A DNA stretch of 64,000 nt from Fistulifera solaris (lineage: Eukaryota > Bacillariophyta > Bacillariophyceae > Naviculales > Stauroneidaceae), in assembly GCA_030295235.1 (NCBI GenBank), contig AP026141.1, positions 124,001-188,000 of the forward strand. Direction: 5' to 3'. Positions 1 to 12,599 of the stretch are shown here, in pieces; the first letter of the stretch is position 1; each line of letters begins with the position of its first letter. Made by a program: the position numbers and the translations under genes. Under the pieces are notes generated by a model. That model saw nothing but the letters and a program-made list of their open reading frames with translations, was not told where the DNA came from and did not search any database.

Positions 1-823
1 TTTCTGATATCAGTTGGGGCGATGAGTCGACGGGAGAACTTTTGTTTATTGCACGGTCCGGGCATTTGACACAATTCGATATCGAAACACAACAATCCAT
101 TCGAACACTACCACTGGAATCACCATCGTCGTCGTTACCCCGTCTGCAATGGGATCCCCACGCGAATGGCCACGCGGTGGCCGTCTCGGCCGGGAAACGG
201 GTGCATCTTTTGGATTGGCGGACCGATACCTCCATTCCGACCGGGACAGTCGATGCCTTTGTGGCACATCGACGACCGGGATGTGTCACGGCCTTGGATT
301 ACAATCCCAATAAACCCTACGTGTTGGCGACTGGAGGGCAAGATGGATTAGTGCAATTTTGGGATTTGCGTTTAACGAATCGGCCTTTGTTGGTGGCGCG
401 GGGAGGGTACGTTCTTTGTCCTGTTGTGTTTGAAAGCCGGTATACGCGTCGACGATGACTCACTTTCTTTAACTCTGGTTGCCGTTTGAATTCAGCCACT
501 CGCACTGGATATCATCTTTGCAATACAATCCATTTCACGATCAGTTGGTTCTTTCGTCCGGAACCGATTCAATCGCCAATTTGTGGCGCATGAGTACCAT
601 TTCCAGTGCACCCTTATTGACCAACGATGCCGATGTTCCCGACGACGACGCATCGGAAACGGCGGGACCCAATGCTCGGATCGCCCGACACGAACACGTG
701 GATGCCATCTACAGTTCTTGCTGGTCCGCGGCGGATGCGTGGGTGTATCTGTCGTTGGGGTATGATGGAAAAGTGCAATGTCATTCGGTGCCGAGTAAAG
801 AGAAGTACAAAATTCTGCTTTAA
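1..823 (+). CDS. EIPR1: EIPR1/TSSC1-like WD40 protein, C-terminal part
   Basis: The reading frame is open at base 3 and the gene starts before the window. Exons are 1-406 and 496-823, with a GT-AG intron at 407-495 (89 nt). Visible WD-repeat pieces are LDWRTDTS, LATGGQDGLVQFWDLR, HSHWISSLQYNPFHDQLVLS and HEHVDAIYSSCWSAADAWVY, ending in SLGYDGKVQCHSVPSKEKYKILL-type residues close to the animal TSSC1 C terminus. In animals EIPR1 binds the EARP and GARP tethering complexes and acts in endosomal recycling and dense-core vesicle sorting; that role is inferred here from family membership. An acidic insertion (DDDASETAG) sits between the last two repeats, as in homologues. No frame break is seen. 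Confidence 0.85.
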
Positions 824-1884
824 TAATTAAAAAAAAGAATAGCTGCTAAACGACAACAGAAACAGTTTACTGCTTGTAGGGGGTTATAATAAAATGTGTC
901 GCTAGTATTGGTGAGCTCTCTGGAGAGGAATTTCGACGTGCATGCCTTATCAAATGCTAAGCAACGTTTTCCTTCCAGTTGACTGAAATGCCAAAAAAGA
1001 AGATGACAGGAAGCGTTAGTATCAGTACGACGATGTTGTCAATTATTAGAATCGATCGAAAGGAACTTCGAACACAATTGAATTTTCCATTTGCTCCGAT
1101 TGCAGTTAAAAAGCTTAATTTTGGTAACCCTCATGGAAAAGGTCAGGCCGAATCAATGGTTTTACCGTTTCGTCCTTGCAAAGAAAAAATACAGAATTGC
1201 TTCGATCGTTCCTTTCAAAGACGATGCATTCTTCGAAAAAAAAGGCGTACCTGTGGCGTTCCTTTTCTTCGATTTTGCTTGTAGTAGATTAGACTCTTCT
1301 CTCTCTTCTAACACGAAGCGGAATTCCGGAGAAACAAATTCATTCCCACGTAATGAATCGAACTCAAAATAAGTACAACGATGACTTGTAATGGCCATTG
1401 AAATTGTCCCGTTACAACGGAGAAAAGCAGCGATAACAAAAAGAAGGCAGACGCAACGACGCCGGCTGCCGTCTGAATTTCCTTCATTCTGTTGTCGTTT
1501 CTACCCTTTGTTTTCGTTTGGTAAATTAAATCGAATTAAATCATATTAGCTAAATTTAACTGATGCGAAGAGGAGGGCAACTCGCATCAAAGCAAAGCAA
1601 TAATCGAATGGGGGTTGTGTTATGCGTTATTTTGCATGTGGTGGTCGCGTCGCTGGTCGCTGCGTTATGGTTAGTTCCGCGACTTGAAATCAATGAGTCG
1701 TGGAAACTCTTTCTGCTTATAGATACCGTAAGTATGCCAAAATGCCGGTTTTACCTGCCACCACGCCTCGAGATGGCGTATAATTTCATTCCTTTTTTCT
1801 TCCCTATCCAACAAGTCATTTGAACGTATATCCTCGGAAACGACTGCGATGAAAAGTGGCCGAAGATGATTGCATACAACGACG
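824..1884. other. intergenic, no gene recognised
   Basis: This AT-rich stretch follows the stop of the WD40 gene. The open frames near 979-1372 lack family resemblance, domain signals or splice-consistent extensions. A frame at 1563-1823 encodes a hydrophobic stretch (VVLCVILHVVVASLVAALWL) and could be the start of a small spliced membrane protein, but no second exon could be joined with confidence. Confidence 0.4.
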
Positions 1885-2420
1885 AAATCAATGGTTCGTG
1901 ACTGATGCAGTCGTGAAAAAGGTAATATACATTTTGGATGATAGTAAAATCAAGCTGAACGATCCGCATGGCTTTTGGATGTGAAAGACAGAAGATTCCA
2001 TTTCAATTGGTATTGTAGACATTGGAAGGGTGATAAAGATATAAAAAATAAAAAAAACAGGTTCGGTGAAGGTATGGCTCGACATATTTACTTCATGACT
2101 GAATTGCAGTCTCGGAGAAAAACCGACGACACATTGGACGATAGTAAATGATGAAGAATACAATCATCAATGCGTATTGATGTAAATTGGCAAAAAATCC
2201 ATATCAAATGCTCGCTGATTTCATTTCATTGACCCATCAACTAATGTAGCCTATCAATCATTTAGAACAAACAGATGGCTTGGTGGCAGTTTGACACGGA
2301 AAATTCATGACTCGTGACTGAATTGCAGTCATGGTTTGCCTGAACCAACACTTTTAGCCTATAGTAAAATTGGAAGTGAACTATGAGCCGTCGGAAATAA
2401 CCTACAAGCTGCGAAAAAGG
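1885..2420 (+). repeat. three copies of a dispersed CATGACTG...CAGTC palindrome element
   Basis: Copies centre near 1897-1950, 2093-2150 and 2305-2370. Each has a short inverted repeat of the form (C)GTGACTGAATTGCAGTC(AT)G. About 25-30 nt later comes a second conserved patch resembling TTTGGACGATAGTAAA. The same pair of blocks recurs at 12233-12256 and 12438-12462 in the opposite orientation, and at 51118-51176 and 51350-51406. Unit length differs between sites, so this is a dispersed family rather than a simple tandem repeat. Confidence 0.6.
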
Positions 2421-2555
2421 CAAAAAGCTGGATTCGATAAGCTCATGCAAGTAGAATAGAAACCACATTTATAATCAGCTACAAAAACGGTAGTATATTC
2501 ATTATGATCAATGCGACAAAACGTTATTTAGAGCCAAAAAGCGTGTTAATCTTCG

Positions 2556-3561
2556 CTAGGAACACGGCAGACAAACGACGGGATACGATCGCACCAGTTC
2601 GTACAACCAATCCAAATTCACTTCATCTTCTGTTGTTCGTGATGACGCGTACAGCAACGCCGGTGGCAGTTGAGTGACGGGATCGATGACATCGTACGAG
2701 ACGGTCACTAGTTGTTTCATGTCGGATTCATTTGTGCTGTGCTGCAACGCGTAATGCAAGGGCAGTCGCTGGTGTCGATGGTCCCGCGTCGTTCTTTGTT
2801 GGTCCACGCGCTGTAACAGATAAGATATCAGTGTCGGCCATGGTGTTCCTTCGTGCCAACGGGGAGGCCGACACGAAGCCGTGGCTTGTGCCGCCGCATG
2901 CAAGAGAAAAGGATACCGTTCTTGTAACACACGGTCATCCAACTTTTTGAACAATATCCGCAACACCAGCGGTGGACACTCGGGCGATTGACACATCGTG
3001 TACACATCGCCTGTCTGCAACAACAGTAACGCGTATTCCAAAAATTGCTGCGGCGATATAATCGTCAACCACGATTGTTGGGTGTCATGGCGAGGCGGTA
3101 GATCGTACAATTCCCAATTCCGGGCCCACTGAAAGCGCAACACATTGTGATAAAGAAGCGTGATGGGTCGATCGCCGTGTTGTGACAAGGCATTGTCGGG
3201 CGTCAGCAGCAATTGCAAGACCTTCCGATCCATGGTCATGGCGTGTTGTAAATAAATGTGCAGTGGCAAATTGCCGTCGAGCATGGGCATTTCCCGCAAA
3301 GACGGCTCAATTTCGAGTAACGCCTGTAGCACGGAAAGAACATGATACGAATTGCGAAAGACGGCGACATGCAGTGGCGTGACACCCGTACTCGGTATTT
3401 GCCATTTAACTGAGTGTTGTTTATGATAATCACGAATGGAATCTCCTGTCGTCGAATGTCGACCTACCAAATGATGCAATTCATAAAGGCTCTCGGAGGC
3501 CCGTTGTCGTACAGCCGTTTCGCTCAAAAAAAGGCGACAATATTCGTTCGCTTGTCAACAT
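2556..3561 (-). CDS. ankyrin-repeat-like protein
   Basis: This frame of about 330 residues carries ankyrin-like pieces: STGVTPLHVAVFRNSYHVLS, DGNLPLHIYLQHA and RLPLHYALQHSTN. The spacing is loose, as in many diatom ankyrin-like proteins. No transmembrane segment or catalytic motif is visible. The frame has no in-frame ATG at its 5' end. A good ATG at 3561-3559 is one base out of frame, separated from the body by a run of seven A at 3528-3534. Dropping one A joins it cleanly, giving a start of MLTSERILSPFLSET. An upstream exon is the alternative. Partners and function are unknown. Confidence 0.6.
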
Positions 3562-3944
3562 GGTGTATTGTTTCTATGAGTTAATGGCAATGATTCTATG
3601 TACATGAGCTGCTTTTGTTTGTTGCGTGTACAATGAGCTAATGATGGAGTAGGTGTTTGTTATGTTTTACGAGGATGCAAAGAACAAAGAATAAGAATGA
3701 GTCACATCCGATGATCCGAATGTTTCCCCATGACGCGCGATCTTGAAACATGAGAAGCCTCTATAGGCGTTCAAGCTTTCCCTTACCTTATTCAATGAGA
3801 ACGAAGAAAAATGCTAGCTAGAGCATCAACAATGTCAGAACCAAGACACTTTTTTTCTCTTTGGTGTGATTGCCGTGATGTTTTGTGGGATGATGAGAAT
3901 CCATCACCCAAATTCGCGACGAAAGACAACGGAAAACGAGAAAA

Positions 3945-3995
3945 TGACGTCAACGACATGTGTATCGCCTTATAGAGTACACAAGAACCACGTCA
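3945..3995 (+). promoter_or_regulatory. CRE and UPRE-like bZIP sites upstream of the ER chaperone gene
   Basis: A perfect TGACGTCA palindrome lies at 3945-3952. CCACGTCA (TGACGTGG on the other strand) lies at 3988-3995, about 380 nt before the HYOU1 ATG. TGACGTGG is the core bound by XBP1/ATF6-type bZIP factors in the animal unfolded protein response. Its position in front of an ER Hsp70 fits stress control, but the link is inferred and the diatom factor is unknown. The rest of 3562-4374 shows no gene. Confidence 0.35.
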
Positions 3996-4374
3996 CCATG
4001 GCAAAAACATCCTTTCGCACTTGGAACGAGCAACGTCGCTCGGTCGACACCGATGCGACCAAACGTTGATTTTAAGTCAGTCATGAGCAGGAATGCGGGG
4101 TCATTCGTTTTGTACACGTGGAACGCACAGACTTGCAACCCCGTTTTTTTTCGTGATGGACCGCGAAAGGAACGTCACAGCCGCTCATTGCATTGTTTGT
4201 TGCATCGCATGATTGGTTGCTTTGCTAACTGTCTCTTTTATTTGGCGCTTCCAGTCTCTAGTTATTAATAAAGATCTGTTGTAGCAGCGATAATAACAGC
4301 AAAAAACGGGATTTTGCAACGACTGACTTTAGAAAAAAGCCTTGACTCCGAAACTGAGAAAATCGGCAACAACA

Positions 4375-7347
4375 ATGTGGAGAATCACGTGGCTTTTATT
4401 AGCGCCTCTGTTACTACTGGGCCAAGCCGAAGCACGCGCAATATTGGGCATTGATTTGGGCAGTGTCTATATGAAAGTCGCCTTGGTGCAATCGGGAAGT
4501 CCGCTCGAAATTGTCACCAATTTACATTCGAAACGAAAAACGGAACAAATGATTCTCTTTGATGGAAAAGATCAGCAACGATTTTATGGAGCCGATGCGG
4601 ATGCTTTGTTGGCACGGAAAGCCGCCAGTACACCCACCAGTATGAGTGTCATGTTGGGACGGGAGGAACAACATCCGGCCGTCAAAGTACGTCTGTTGTT
4701 ACTATATTATAGTATGTTGCGTCGATCTTTCGTTCCTTCTTTCTCACACCATGCCCCCTTTAGGTCCTCGCGGAACGATATTTACCCGTTACGCCCTATT
4801 ACAACGAAACGCGGTTGGGTTTGTCGGTGCAACTCGGCAAGAAAGAGACAGATCCTATCTACACACCCGAAGAATTAGTGGCCATGGTGTTACAACATGC
4901 CGTGGACATTAGTACCGCGTACGCGGCCGAACAGGGTCACGCCAGCATGTTGCCTCCGAAAGATATTGTCATTACCGTTCCATCTTTTGCGACGCAGCGG
5001 GAGCGTATGGCCTTGTTGGATGCCGCGGCGTTGGTGGATTTGAATGTCTTGCTCTTAATTGATGACAATACGGCGGCCGCATTACAATACAGTATGGACA
5101 AGACGTTCGCGGATGCGACCAACGAGCATTCGGAAGATCAGTGGATTCTGTTTTACAATGTGGGAGCGACTTCGGTGCAAGCCACATTGGTGCACTTTTA
5201 TTCGTATTTGCAGCCACAAAAGTACGGAAAGCCGAAGCGTGTCCCCACCGCTGAAGTTGTCGCCAAAGCGTGGGATGCCACCGCCGGTGGCTTGGCCTTG
5301 GATCATGTTTTGGTAGAACATTTGGCCAACGCCTTTGAACAGCAAAATCCGCAAATGCAGGGTCTCCGTGAGAATGTCCGGGCCATGACCAAGTTGCGCA
5401 TTCAAGCCAATAAGATCAAGCACGTATTGAGCGCCAATGCGGATATTCCCATTACTTTGGACGCCTTGCACAATGATGCCCCGTTGCAGCAACACATGAC
5501 GCGTGCGGAATTGGAGACTCTGGCGGCTCCTTTGATTCAACGGGCCGTGCAACCCGCCTTGGATTGTTTGAAGCGCGCGAATAAGACCATTGCGGATTTG
5601 ACGGCCGTCGAATTGATTGGTGGAGGTATGCGTGTTCCAGCCATTCAGAGTGGTTTGCAGGCAGCGTTGGGAGTGGAGGAACTTGGTTTGCATATGAATT
5701 CGGATGAAAGTATGGCCTTGGGAGCGGCGTTTGCGGGTGCCAATCACAGCACAGCGTTCCGTGTACGACACATTGGTCTGGTGGACGTGTGTCCCTTTGC
5801 TTATCAAGTTACTCTCACGGATCTAAACCCTGATAAAAAAAGCCGACGAGTGGAAGAAGCAGACCACCATGTTCAAATCCTTTGGGAAATTGGGCATCAA
5901 AAAGACGATTACCTTCACTCACGAGGCGGATTGTCTGTGCCAGTTGGACTATGCCGAGGATGCGGAGCATGTTGGTTTGCTACCGGAAGGAACGGAGCGT
6001 TCGTTAGTTGAATACTCTATCACGGGCATTGCTGACTTTGCGACCAAAATGAAAGAAAAGGGAGCTCCCAAGGTTTCGTTGCAGTTTGAGTTGACCGCGT
6101 CGGGTATCGCGCACCTCGTCAAGGCGGAGGCGTCTGTCGAGGAAACGTACATGGCACAAGAAGAAATCGAAGTGGACGATGAAGAGGCCGCAACGGAGGA
6201 GGAAGCTGCCGAACCGGCCAAAGACAAGGCCGAAAACGCTGCATCAGGTAAAGATGAAGCTTCGGAAAGTACTTCTGAGAATAAAGATGCCGAAAAAGCG
6301 GACGAGACTGACAAAAGACCGAGGATGATAAGAACAAAGAAAAGTCTAAGGACAAAAAACCAAAAGCAAAGCCTAAGAAACGCATTACAGTAGAAAAGGT
6401 ACGTTCGTATCATGGCAACAATATCTACTCGCTGTGCTCACTGTTTTGACTCACGCACTTAGTTGTTCGGTACCTTCCACAAACCACCCGCCTTTGTTTC
6501 CAAAGGAAAAAACGCGCATCATCAAAGAAACTCTGACCGTGACAGCGCGAAACAAGGGCAAAGTCCAACCCTTGACTCCGGAACTCATGGAAGCGTCGCG
6601 CGCCAAACTCGCGGCTCTGGCCGAAAAGACAAGCTTCGCATCCTCCGAGAGGAAACTCGCAACAAATTAGAATCGTATATTTACAAAATCAAAAATACTA
6701 TCCAAGATGTGGAGGGAATCAAAGAGGTTGCCACCGAAGAACAACTGCAGGAGTGCATGGATTTGGCCTTGGCTGCACAAGAATGGATGGATGACGATGG
6801 GTACGGTGCGGACATTGCTTCGATGGAGCAAAAGTACACGACTGTTTCGGATCCGTTCGAAAAGATTTTGTTTCGATACAAAGAGAAAGAAGCTAGACCA
6901 GCGGCAGTGGCTGCCTTACAAAAGCAACTAACGGATATCGAAAAACTGATGGAAAACTGGTCGACCAGCAAACCCCAAGTAACGGAGGCTGAACGGGCCG
7001 AGGTCTTGGAAGAGGTGGAACTGGTCAAAAAGTGGTTAGCCGAGAAAGAATCGGAACAATCCTCGAAACAACCTCATGAAGAGCCTGCCTTCACAAGCGC
7101 GGAGGTTCCCAAAATGATTCGAACGGCCGAAAAGAAGATTTTACTGCTGAGCAAGAAGCCGAAACCGAAGCCACCAAAGAAAGAGAAGAATGAAACCAAA
7201 GCGGAAAATGAAACCGCCACGGAAGGAGAAAGTTCTGAATCATCCGCCGACGGTTCGGCCGAACAACCAGTGGACGAAAAACCTTCGGAGGATGCTGGTG
7301 AGCCAAAGGCGGACTCGACCGAGGCAGATCCCAGTGATGAACTATAA
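4375..7347 (+). CDS. HYOU1: ER lumenal Hsp70-family chaperone HYOU1/GRP170
   Basis: Start ATG 4375 opens a signal peptide (MWRITWLLLAPLLLLGQAEA). An Hsp70 nucleotide-binding domain follows, with AILGIDLGSVYMKVALV, DDNTAAAL and LIGGGMRVPAIQ, then a beta domain, an acidic Lys/Glu-rich linker and a long alpha-helical domain with RNKLESYIYKIKN. The end is SDEL, an ER-retention signal. GRP170 acts as a holdase and as nucleotide exchange factor for BiP in the ER lumen. Introns: 4687-4763 (77 nt) and, most simply, 6399-6505 (107 nt); an acceptor at 6462 would break the frame. Three single-base frame breaks need bridging: A7 at 5835-5841 (one extra), A4 at 6313-6316 and A4 at 6624-6627 (one missing each). 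Bridging restores a family-length protein, so I favour sequence error over pseudogene. Confidence 0.88.
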
Positions 7348-8652
7348 TCGATAAAAATAATCAATGCTCTTACTATTCTTTTTAGACTTTGTGAATGTGT
7401 TTGTTATCTTTGTCTTTCTAAAGAGATTGTCTCGTCTCCCTTTTGTCGACTATGATGGCAATGGCAAGTGTTTGAGACGTGCAGCGTGCAGTAGCGGAAA
7501 GTCAAGTCTTGTTTACATAGGGATAGCTGACGTAAGTATAGGTAACGGTTGGAAAGCTCGCTATCTTTGGACAGTTTCCGTTGTGTTATCGTGTGTTTAA
7601 ATACGCAAAAAAAGGTTGTTCTATAGCTAATGAAATTGTTCATTTCGACCTAGTGTTCAATGGACTATAGATGGACGTTGTAGTCGTGTTTGTTCCGTTG
7701 AAGAGAAACAAAGAAATTTCCAGAGAGCGTTCTTTCCCACCCCTCATTCCCACTCAAACTCCGCCATTCACCGACGACCTCATCGAGAAACCCCTCCACT
7801 TTCTTTTTCAAGACGACATTTGTCATCGCTTATCATTTGTTTTCAAAGTGTAAGTTTTATTGAATCAATAAATAATCTTTTGAACGACAACGTGCCTTGT
7901 GAAAGAGTGCTGCCATGCTTCAAATCTCGGCTCATCGTGGACGACGGAGGAGTTTGGGTAGGCCGTTGTGAGTACCGTATAAAAATTCATCACTATGGGA
8001 CCGCCGATCCGTTGTTCCAACTAGTCTAAGTAAAAAACGTGGCAACCGATGGAGCCCTCCGATTTTGAAATCGACCATGACGATATTCATCGCGTTTGAC
8101 GCAACTATCCGACCTTTTCATCCAATTCGATTGCAAAAAGCTACACGTGATACATTTGGATAACTCTTGGGCGCTTTACCTTTCGAGTTCATCATTTTTT
8201 CGTCGTATTTTCGTTGTTTCTGCACCCGTGACTAACATTGACCCTCTTTAACCTTTTTTCATCTCTTAATCAACGTTTCCTTCCGTTTTGTCTCTCTCTT
8301 CCGATATTGTATGTGACATAATATTTCACAAAATGAATGGTGGTTTCGTTTGTTTCCGTGGAACTTGTCAACCCACTTTCGATCATGTGTGATTGTTTTC
8401 ACGCGGCGCGGTTTTGAATTTCTACGTGACGGCTGGTACATTTTCTACGACACAACAATGCTACCGTTTCGCAACCGACACACGCTCTGCTGCTCGAAAC
8501 TATTATCACAATTCACATCGCTATCACTTTCATTTATACATTTCCATCCAGTTCTATCCACCCGCCTCATCACCACAACAATCCCTGTCTCTCTTTGGCT
8601 CTCATAATCATTCGGAAAACGCAATTCCTGCTATCATATCAAACAAAACATC
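7348..8652. other. intergenic, pyrimidine-rich before next gene
   Basis: No gene is recognised. The stretch from about 8250 to 8640 is rich in C/T runs, as expected for a promoter or 5' untranslated leader of the following gene. The reading frame open from 8393 begins only with TTG and encodes low-complexity sequence before the conserved part. Confidence 0.35.
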
Positions 8653-10736
8653 ATGCAGACGAAGAATCAGCCCTCGCCCTGTCGTGGCTTTTTCTCTTTC
8701 GGCTCCCCCCGGATTCATGGTTCCTCCCTGCTTAGCCACGGATCCTCTGCAAGGATCACCGGAAAAGCCGATTCGAAATCTCACTGAAGCCTTTGAAGCA
8801 TTGTACAGTGACGACTCGATGGTCTCTCCGACGGGAGTCACCGATGATTTGGAGCAAACAGAGACGAAAGCTTTAACATTTCGACTGCATCCCGATTTGC
8901 AGCGTGATTTGACGGAACATCATTTACAACGAGTTTCCCTTTATAGTCTCGTGCATGATATTAATAAGGAAGCTGCCGCAATGTATGCGCAAGATCCTTT
9001 GTACAGCTCAACGAATCATCCTCCCGAGGAAGGCGTGGATTCTCCTTTGATTCAGTACATCAACGGCGGTACCTATGAACCGAAACAGGATTCGAATCCT
9101 AAGTTTGCCATTATCGACGAAGAGCAATGGCTGCTTTCCACGATAGCACAACGTTCCTCCGAAGAAGTGGCCACTCTCAGTGTCTCGCAGTGTCCTTCAA
9201 CCTTTTACAAGCCATGGGGGAACGAGAATACGAGAATACTCTGGCAACTACTCGAACACAACTGTGGAAACCGAGTCGATCGTGGTGGGAAGCCAAATCG
9301 GGCAAGAATCCTTGGATTGAACCCATTAGTCACAACAAGCGCTGGCGGTACGTTGGCAGGTAGTGTGTATTTCAATCTACATTGTTGACTCTGTTTTCTC
9401 ACTTTTATCAACGCAGATATTTATGGCCGTTGATTCATTACCACAAATTTCTAGCAAAATGCATCAAGAAACTGAGGCGAAACGGTATTGATGTCAAACA
9501 GGCAACCTCTCCGCTGGCGGTCTTTTTGAGGGAGGAAGTTTGTGCCATTTCCGATCATCTGGCCGCAGTTTCTTTGTTTGGTTCGGAAGAATGGATGGCT
9601 TGTCTGGTTCATTTCACGGGATGGATCAATACATCGGAAGAGGTGGAACACCAATATCGAAAACTTGTCTCGAAGATGCCGCTTCGTTCGATCGAGGAAC
9701 CAGGAGATATCAAAAGTCCACTGCTGCGCAGTCAAATTGAGGATCATTTTCTGCGAGCCATCATTGCACATCGAGAACAAATACGTGAGTCTTTCAAGCC
9801 GGAAAAGTCAAAGAATGGAACGGAAAGCACGGTCGAGCCAACATTAGGGGACTCGGCAGTACCCCCACCTCGGGGAGGTTCCATTCCCACACAAATTCAT
9901 GGCGTCCGACGTCCTCGCTATTACACCTGGTGGAATGGGAGTAAATGGGAACAATCCATGCCGGCACCCGACAATTCATCGGTCCACTCGGCGTTGTCGA
10001 GTGATAGTTTTGTACACAATGGCCATTCAACGCAAATGTACGGACTTTATCCCATGCCCCCCTACGCCTACGGTCCTCCACCACCCCACGGGTCGGAGTC
10101 GCAATGGTCCGATGGAACGGACCCGATGGCGTATCCTCCGCCCATGGAGGGCTATTATCCTGTGTACGGACCTGGTTACTATCATCCACACTTTTTGGCC
10201 GCTACACCCCTCACGGAGGAACCTCCCCATTCGCCGGATCAGAGCGATTCCGCATCAACGCCGGAGGAAGCAGTGCTGTATGCTTCGCCCTATTGGGCCC
10301 ACCTGGATCAAGCCACGCTTTCCATGGGACTGGCGACTCCGGGAAAAGCTTCTCCTGCGACACCACGTCGCAAGAATGAAAGTAACGAAAAGCGAGCTGT
10401 CCAAGTTCAAGGGCCACTCATCCGACAGCACTACTATGCTTATGCACCGGTAAGTTATCGTCATAACGATTTTCAACTTATTCTGTCCAGCCTTGCCTAA
10501 CAAAGTCTTTCCAGTATGCTCCGCCTAACGCGTACGGACCGCCCTCTCCCGCCACTCAGTTCATGATGACGCCACAAGCGAGCTTTGCTTATAAGTATGG
10601 TTACGGTACGCCACACCGGCCTCGCTCCACACCTCGTCGTAAGGGGAAATCAAACACGTCACCCAGAGTTGCGTCTCCCTCCGCGGTTCCCACTCCGGAG
10701 AACGTAAAGACTGGATCTGAATCGGAAACGATATAA
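8653..10736 (+). CDS. unknown protein with P/Y-rich tail
   Basis: I do not recognise a named family. Exons are 8653-9347, 9417-10449 and 10515-10736, with introns of 69 and 65 nt. The middle has a compact helical region (KSGKNPWIEPISHNKRWRYL, then HYHKFLAKCIKKLRRNGIDV and SDHLAAVSLFGSEEWMACLV). The C-terminal third is rich in Pro, Tyr, Gly and Ser (YPMPPYAYGPPPPHG, YYPVYGPGYYHPH) and includes RRPRYYTWWNGSKWEQSMP. Such tails are common in RNA-associated proteins, but that is only analogy. The frame breaks at G5 9216-9220 (one G missing). Start 8653 requires one C fewer in C6 at 8705-8710; otherwise the start is ATG 8717 in frame. Confidence 0.6.
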
Positions 10737-10829
10737 GTTTCCACTAGAATAGGATCGATAGTAAATTTTGAAATAGAGTTATAAGAACATAATTGATGGC
10801 TAACAGTTGTATACATTTCTGGAACACGC

Positions 10830-11980
10830 TTAGATAGCGGGCGGTAAACGTGGCTTTTTGTGATGATAACAGCAGCGCTGCCAATGGTGAATCGTTTCGT
10901 TGAGAGCGGGAACCAGTGTCTCGTAGATAGATTCAATCGGTACGCAGACGTGTTGGGCACGTGCCTTTTGTCGTTGTTCCAATGTATCATGCCACAGATC
11001 TTGTACTCCAGTGTCAACGGCATGATAAAAGAGTCCGGCTGCCCCGGTGAGAGATCCATAAAAGCGAGGAACAAAGTAATGTTGCGGAAATATTTCATAC
11101 ACGTGCGCACATTTGGGCAGAAAGGGGATACTGACCAGCTGTGCACCATGAGGACTGATCAATACATCGGTCTGTTGCATGGTTTGTATTTGCTGTTCGA
11201 ACGACGCTCCGTCAAAGGAATCGACCAATTGAACACGCGCGTGCAATTGCGATGCCAGTAATTCTTGCAAGGCCACGGCGTTGTACAAATGCCGACCACT
11301 GGAGACTTCTCGATTCAAAATGGTAATGCGCGGTTGTGGCAATTTCGACAAGTGACCGTGCGGGCCTTGACAACCGGCCATGGCGGGCCATTCGGGATGG
11401 CGTTCGCGGATGATCTCTTGCAGGTAGGCGAAATCACCCGGACTACGAACTTGATAGCCACCGGTAAAGTCCTCAGCATCAAAGGAATAATTCACCAAAG
11501 GATATACAATCGAATGTCCCTCTCGCGTGTCAACAAACTCGACACGAAAGACTTGTTGGAGTGTTTGTAAAAAGCCCGTGACAAAAGGAGATGTATTTTC
11601 GACTGGTGGCCAGAGAAAAATAGTGCGGTTTTTCCGGATTCCGTAACCACCACGAGAAGCATCGATAGATTTGCTGCATAATGTGCGGTAAATGCTTGGC
11701 GTCTTTGGAATGGCGTAAAAATCGGCATGTCGCATCTGTGTCAAGTTTATCATGCCAGTGCTGTAGACCGGGTCCTTCTACGAAATTAGGAACGGGCGAC
11801 GCTCGGGGAAAGTGGAATTCTTCTATTATGGGTTTGCGGTTGCTTTGCTGACAAACTGGTTGTTTATCTTCGTTTTGGGAAAGGGAAACACGTTTGTTGG
11901 GGTTCTGTGGACGGCTCAGCCAATACAATGTTATTATCAAAAGCCGCCGAAACGAAAGATAACTTTCGTTTCAGCGGCAT
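10830..11980 (-). CDS. GT61-family (DUF563) glycosyltransferase
   Basis: The body carries the GT61 hallmark DVLISPHGAQLVSIPFLP. RITILNRE precedes it, as in plant beta-1,2-xylosyltransferases and animal EOGT. These enzymes are Golgi or ER type II membrane proteins that transfer a sugar to glycans. The donor sugar cannot be told from sequence. ATG 11980-11978 begins with basic residues followed by a hydrophobic stretch (LSFVSAALIITLYWL) that fits a signal anchor. Two one-base breaks must be bridged: the A4 run at 11939-11942 and the A5 run at 11717-11721, each with one base too many. If they are not bridged, the longest intact frame starts at 11753 and lacks the anchor. Intron-free as read. Confidence 0.75.
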
Positions 11981-12232
11981 GGCATGGATAATGGAGTTGT
12001 TTCTTGGCATACTCTGATCTTGTGTTGTAATATATTTGACGTTATCAAATTACTTTCATCTTCTATAAAGCCTGATGCCACTAAGGAAAATAGAAGTGCG
12101 CGAAGAATCGATCCCGATGACTTGATTTTGATTGCCTAGGATGACCTTTTATATAAGGAAGATATAATACCGTTGCGATGTATTCTTTATTAAGTGCTGA
12201 TAAGTATACGTCAAAGTGTATGCGACCTTTTT

Positions 12233-12462
12233 CACGACTGCATTTCAGTCATGAATCATGATTTTGTCTAGCCAAAGTGCTCCCGAAAATCCTGTTCATC
12301 TTTCTGGCACGAGAAGCCTTTGATGGCTCTATACGATACTCTTACATCCTCATCAAATGCCTCGGTCACTGATGTCGAGACGACTTGCTAGTCGTAATCT
12401 GTATTTTCTATAAACGAAAGTGTTGATTCTACTAGACCACGACTGCATTTCAGTCATGAATC
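12233..12462 (-). repeat. two inverted copies of the CATGACTG...CAGTC element
   Basis: Copies lie at 12233-12256 and 12438-12462. Read on the minus strand they give TTCATGACTGAAATGCAGTC followed by GTG, matching the copies near 1.9-2.4 kb and 51.1-51.4 kb. The second copy also retains the downstream CAACACTTT and TATAG patches. Confidence 0.55.
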
Positions 12463-12599
12463 ACCGTGTTCAACGGGATTGATATATCCGATGTTCGCAC
12501 CAAATTTATTCTTTACAATGAACATGACATAATCAGTACGAATGTCAGTTGATATTGTTAACGCTAGTATCAAAGATCTCTTGGTTGAGGGCGGTTTGT

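Noticed and set aside
3960-4268. 102-aa frame upstream of HYOU1
   Set aside because: No homologue, atypical composition, and it lies in the promoter region.
5082-5807. 241-aa antisense frame inside HYOU1
   Set aside because: Shadow of the conserved coding strand; no independent support.
6399-6462. Shorter HYOU1 intron ending at CACTTAG
   Set aside because: It puts the next exon in the wrong frame for the conserved KEKTRIIKETLTV region; the acceptor at 6505 keeps the frame.
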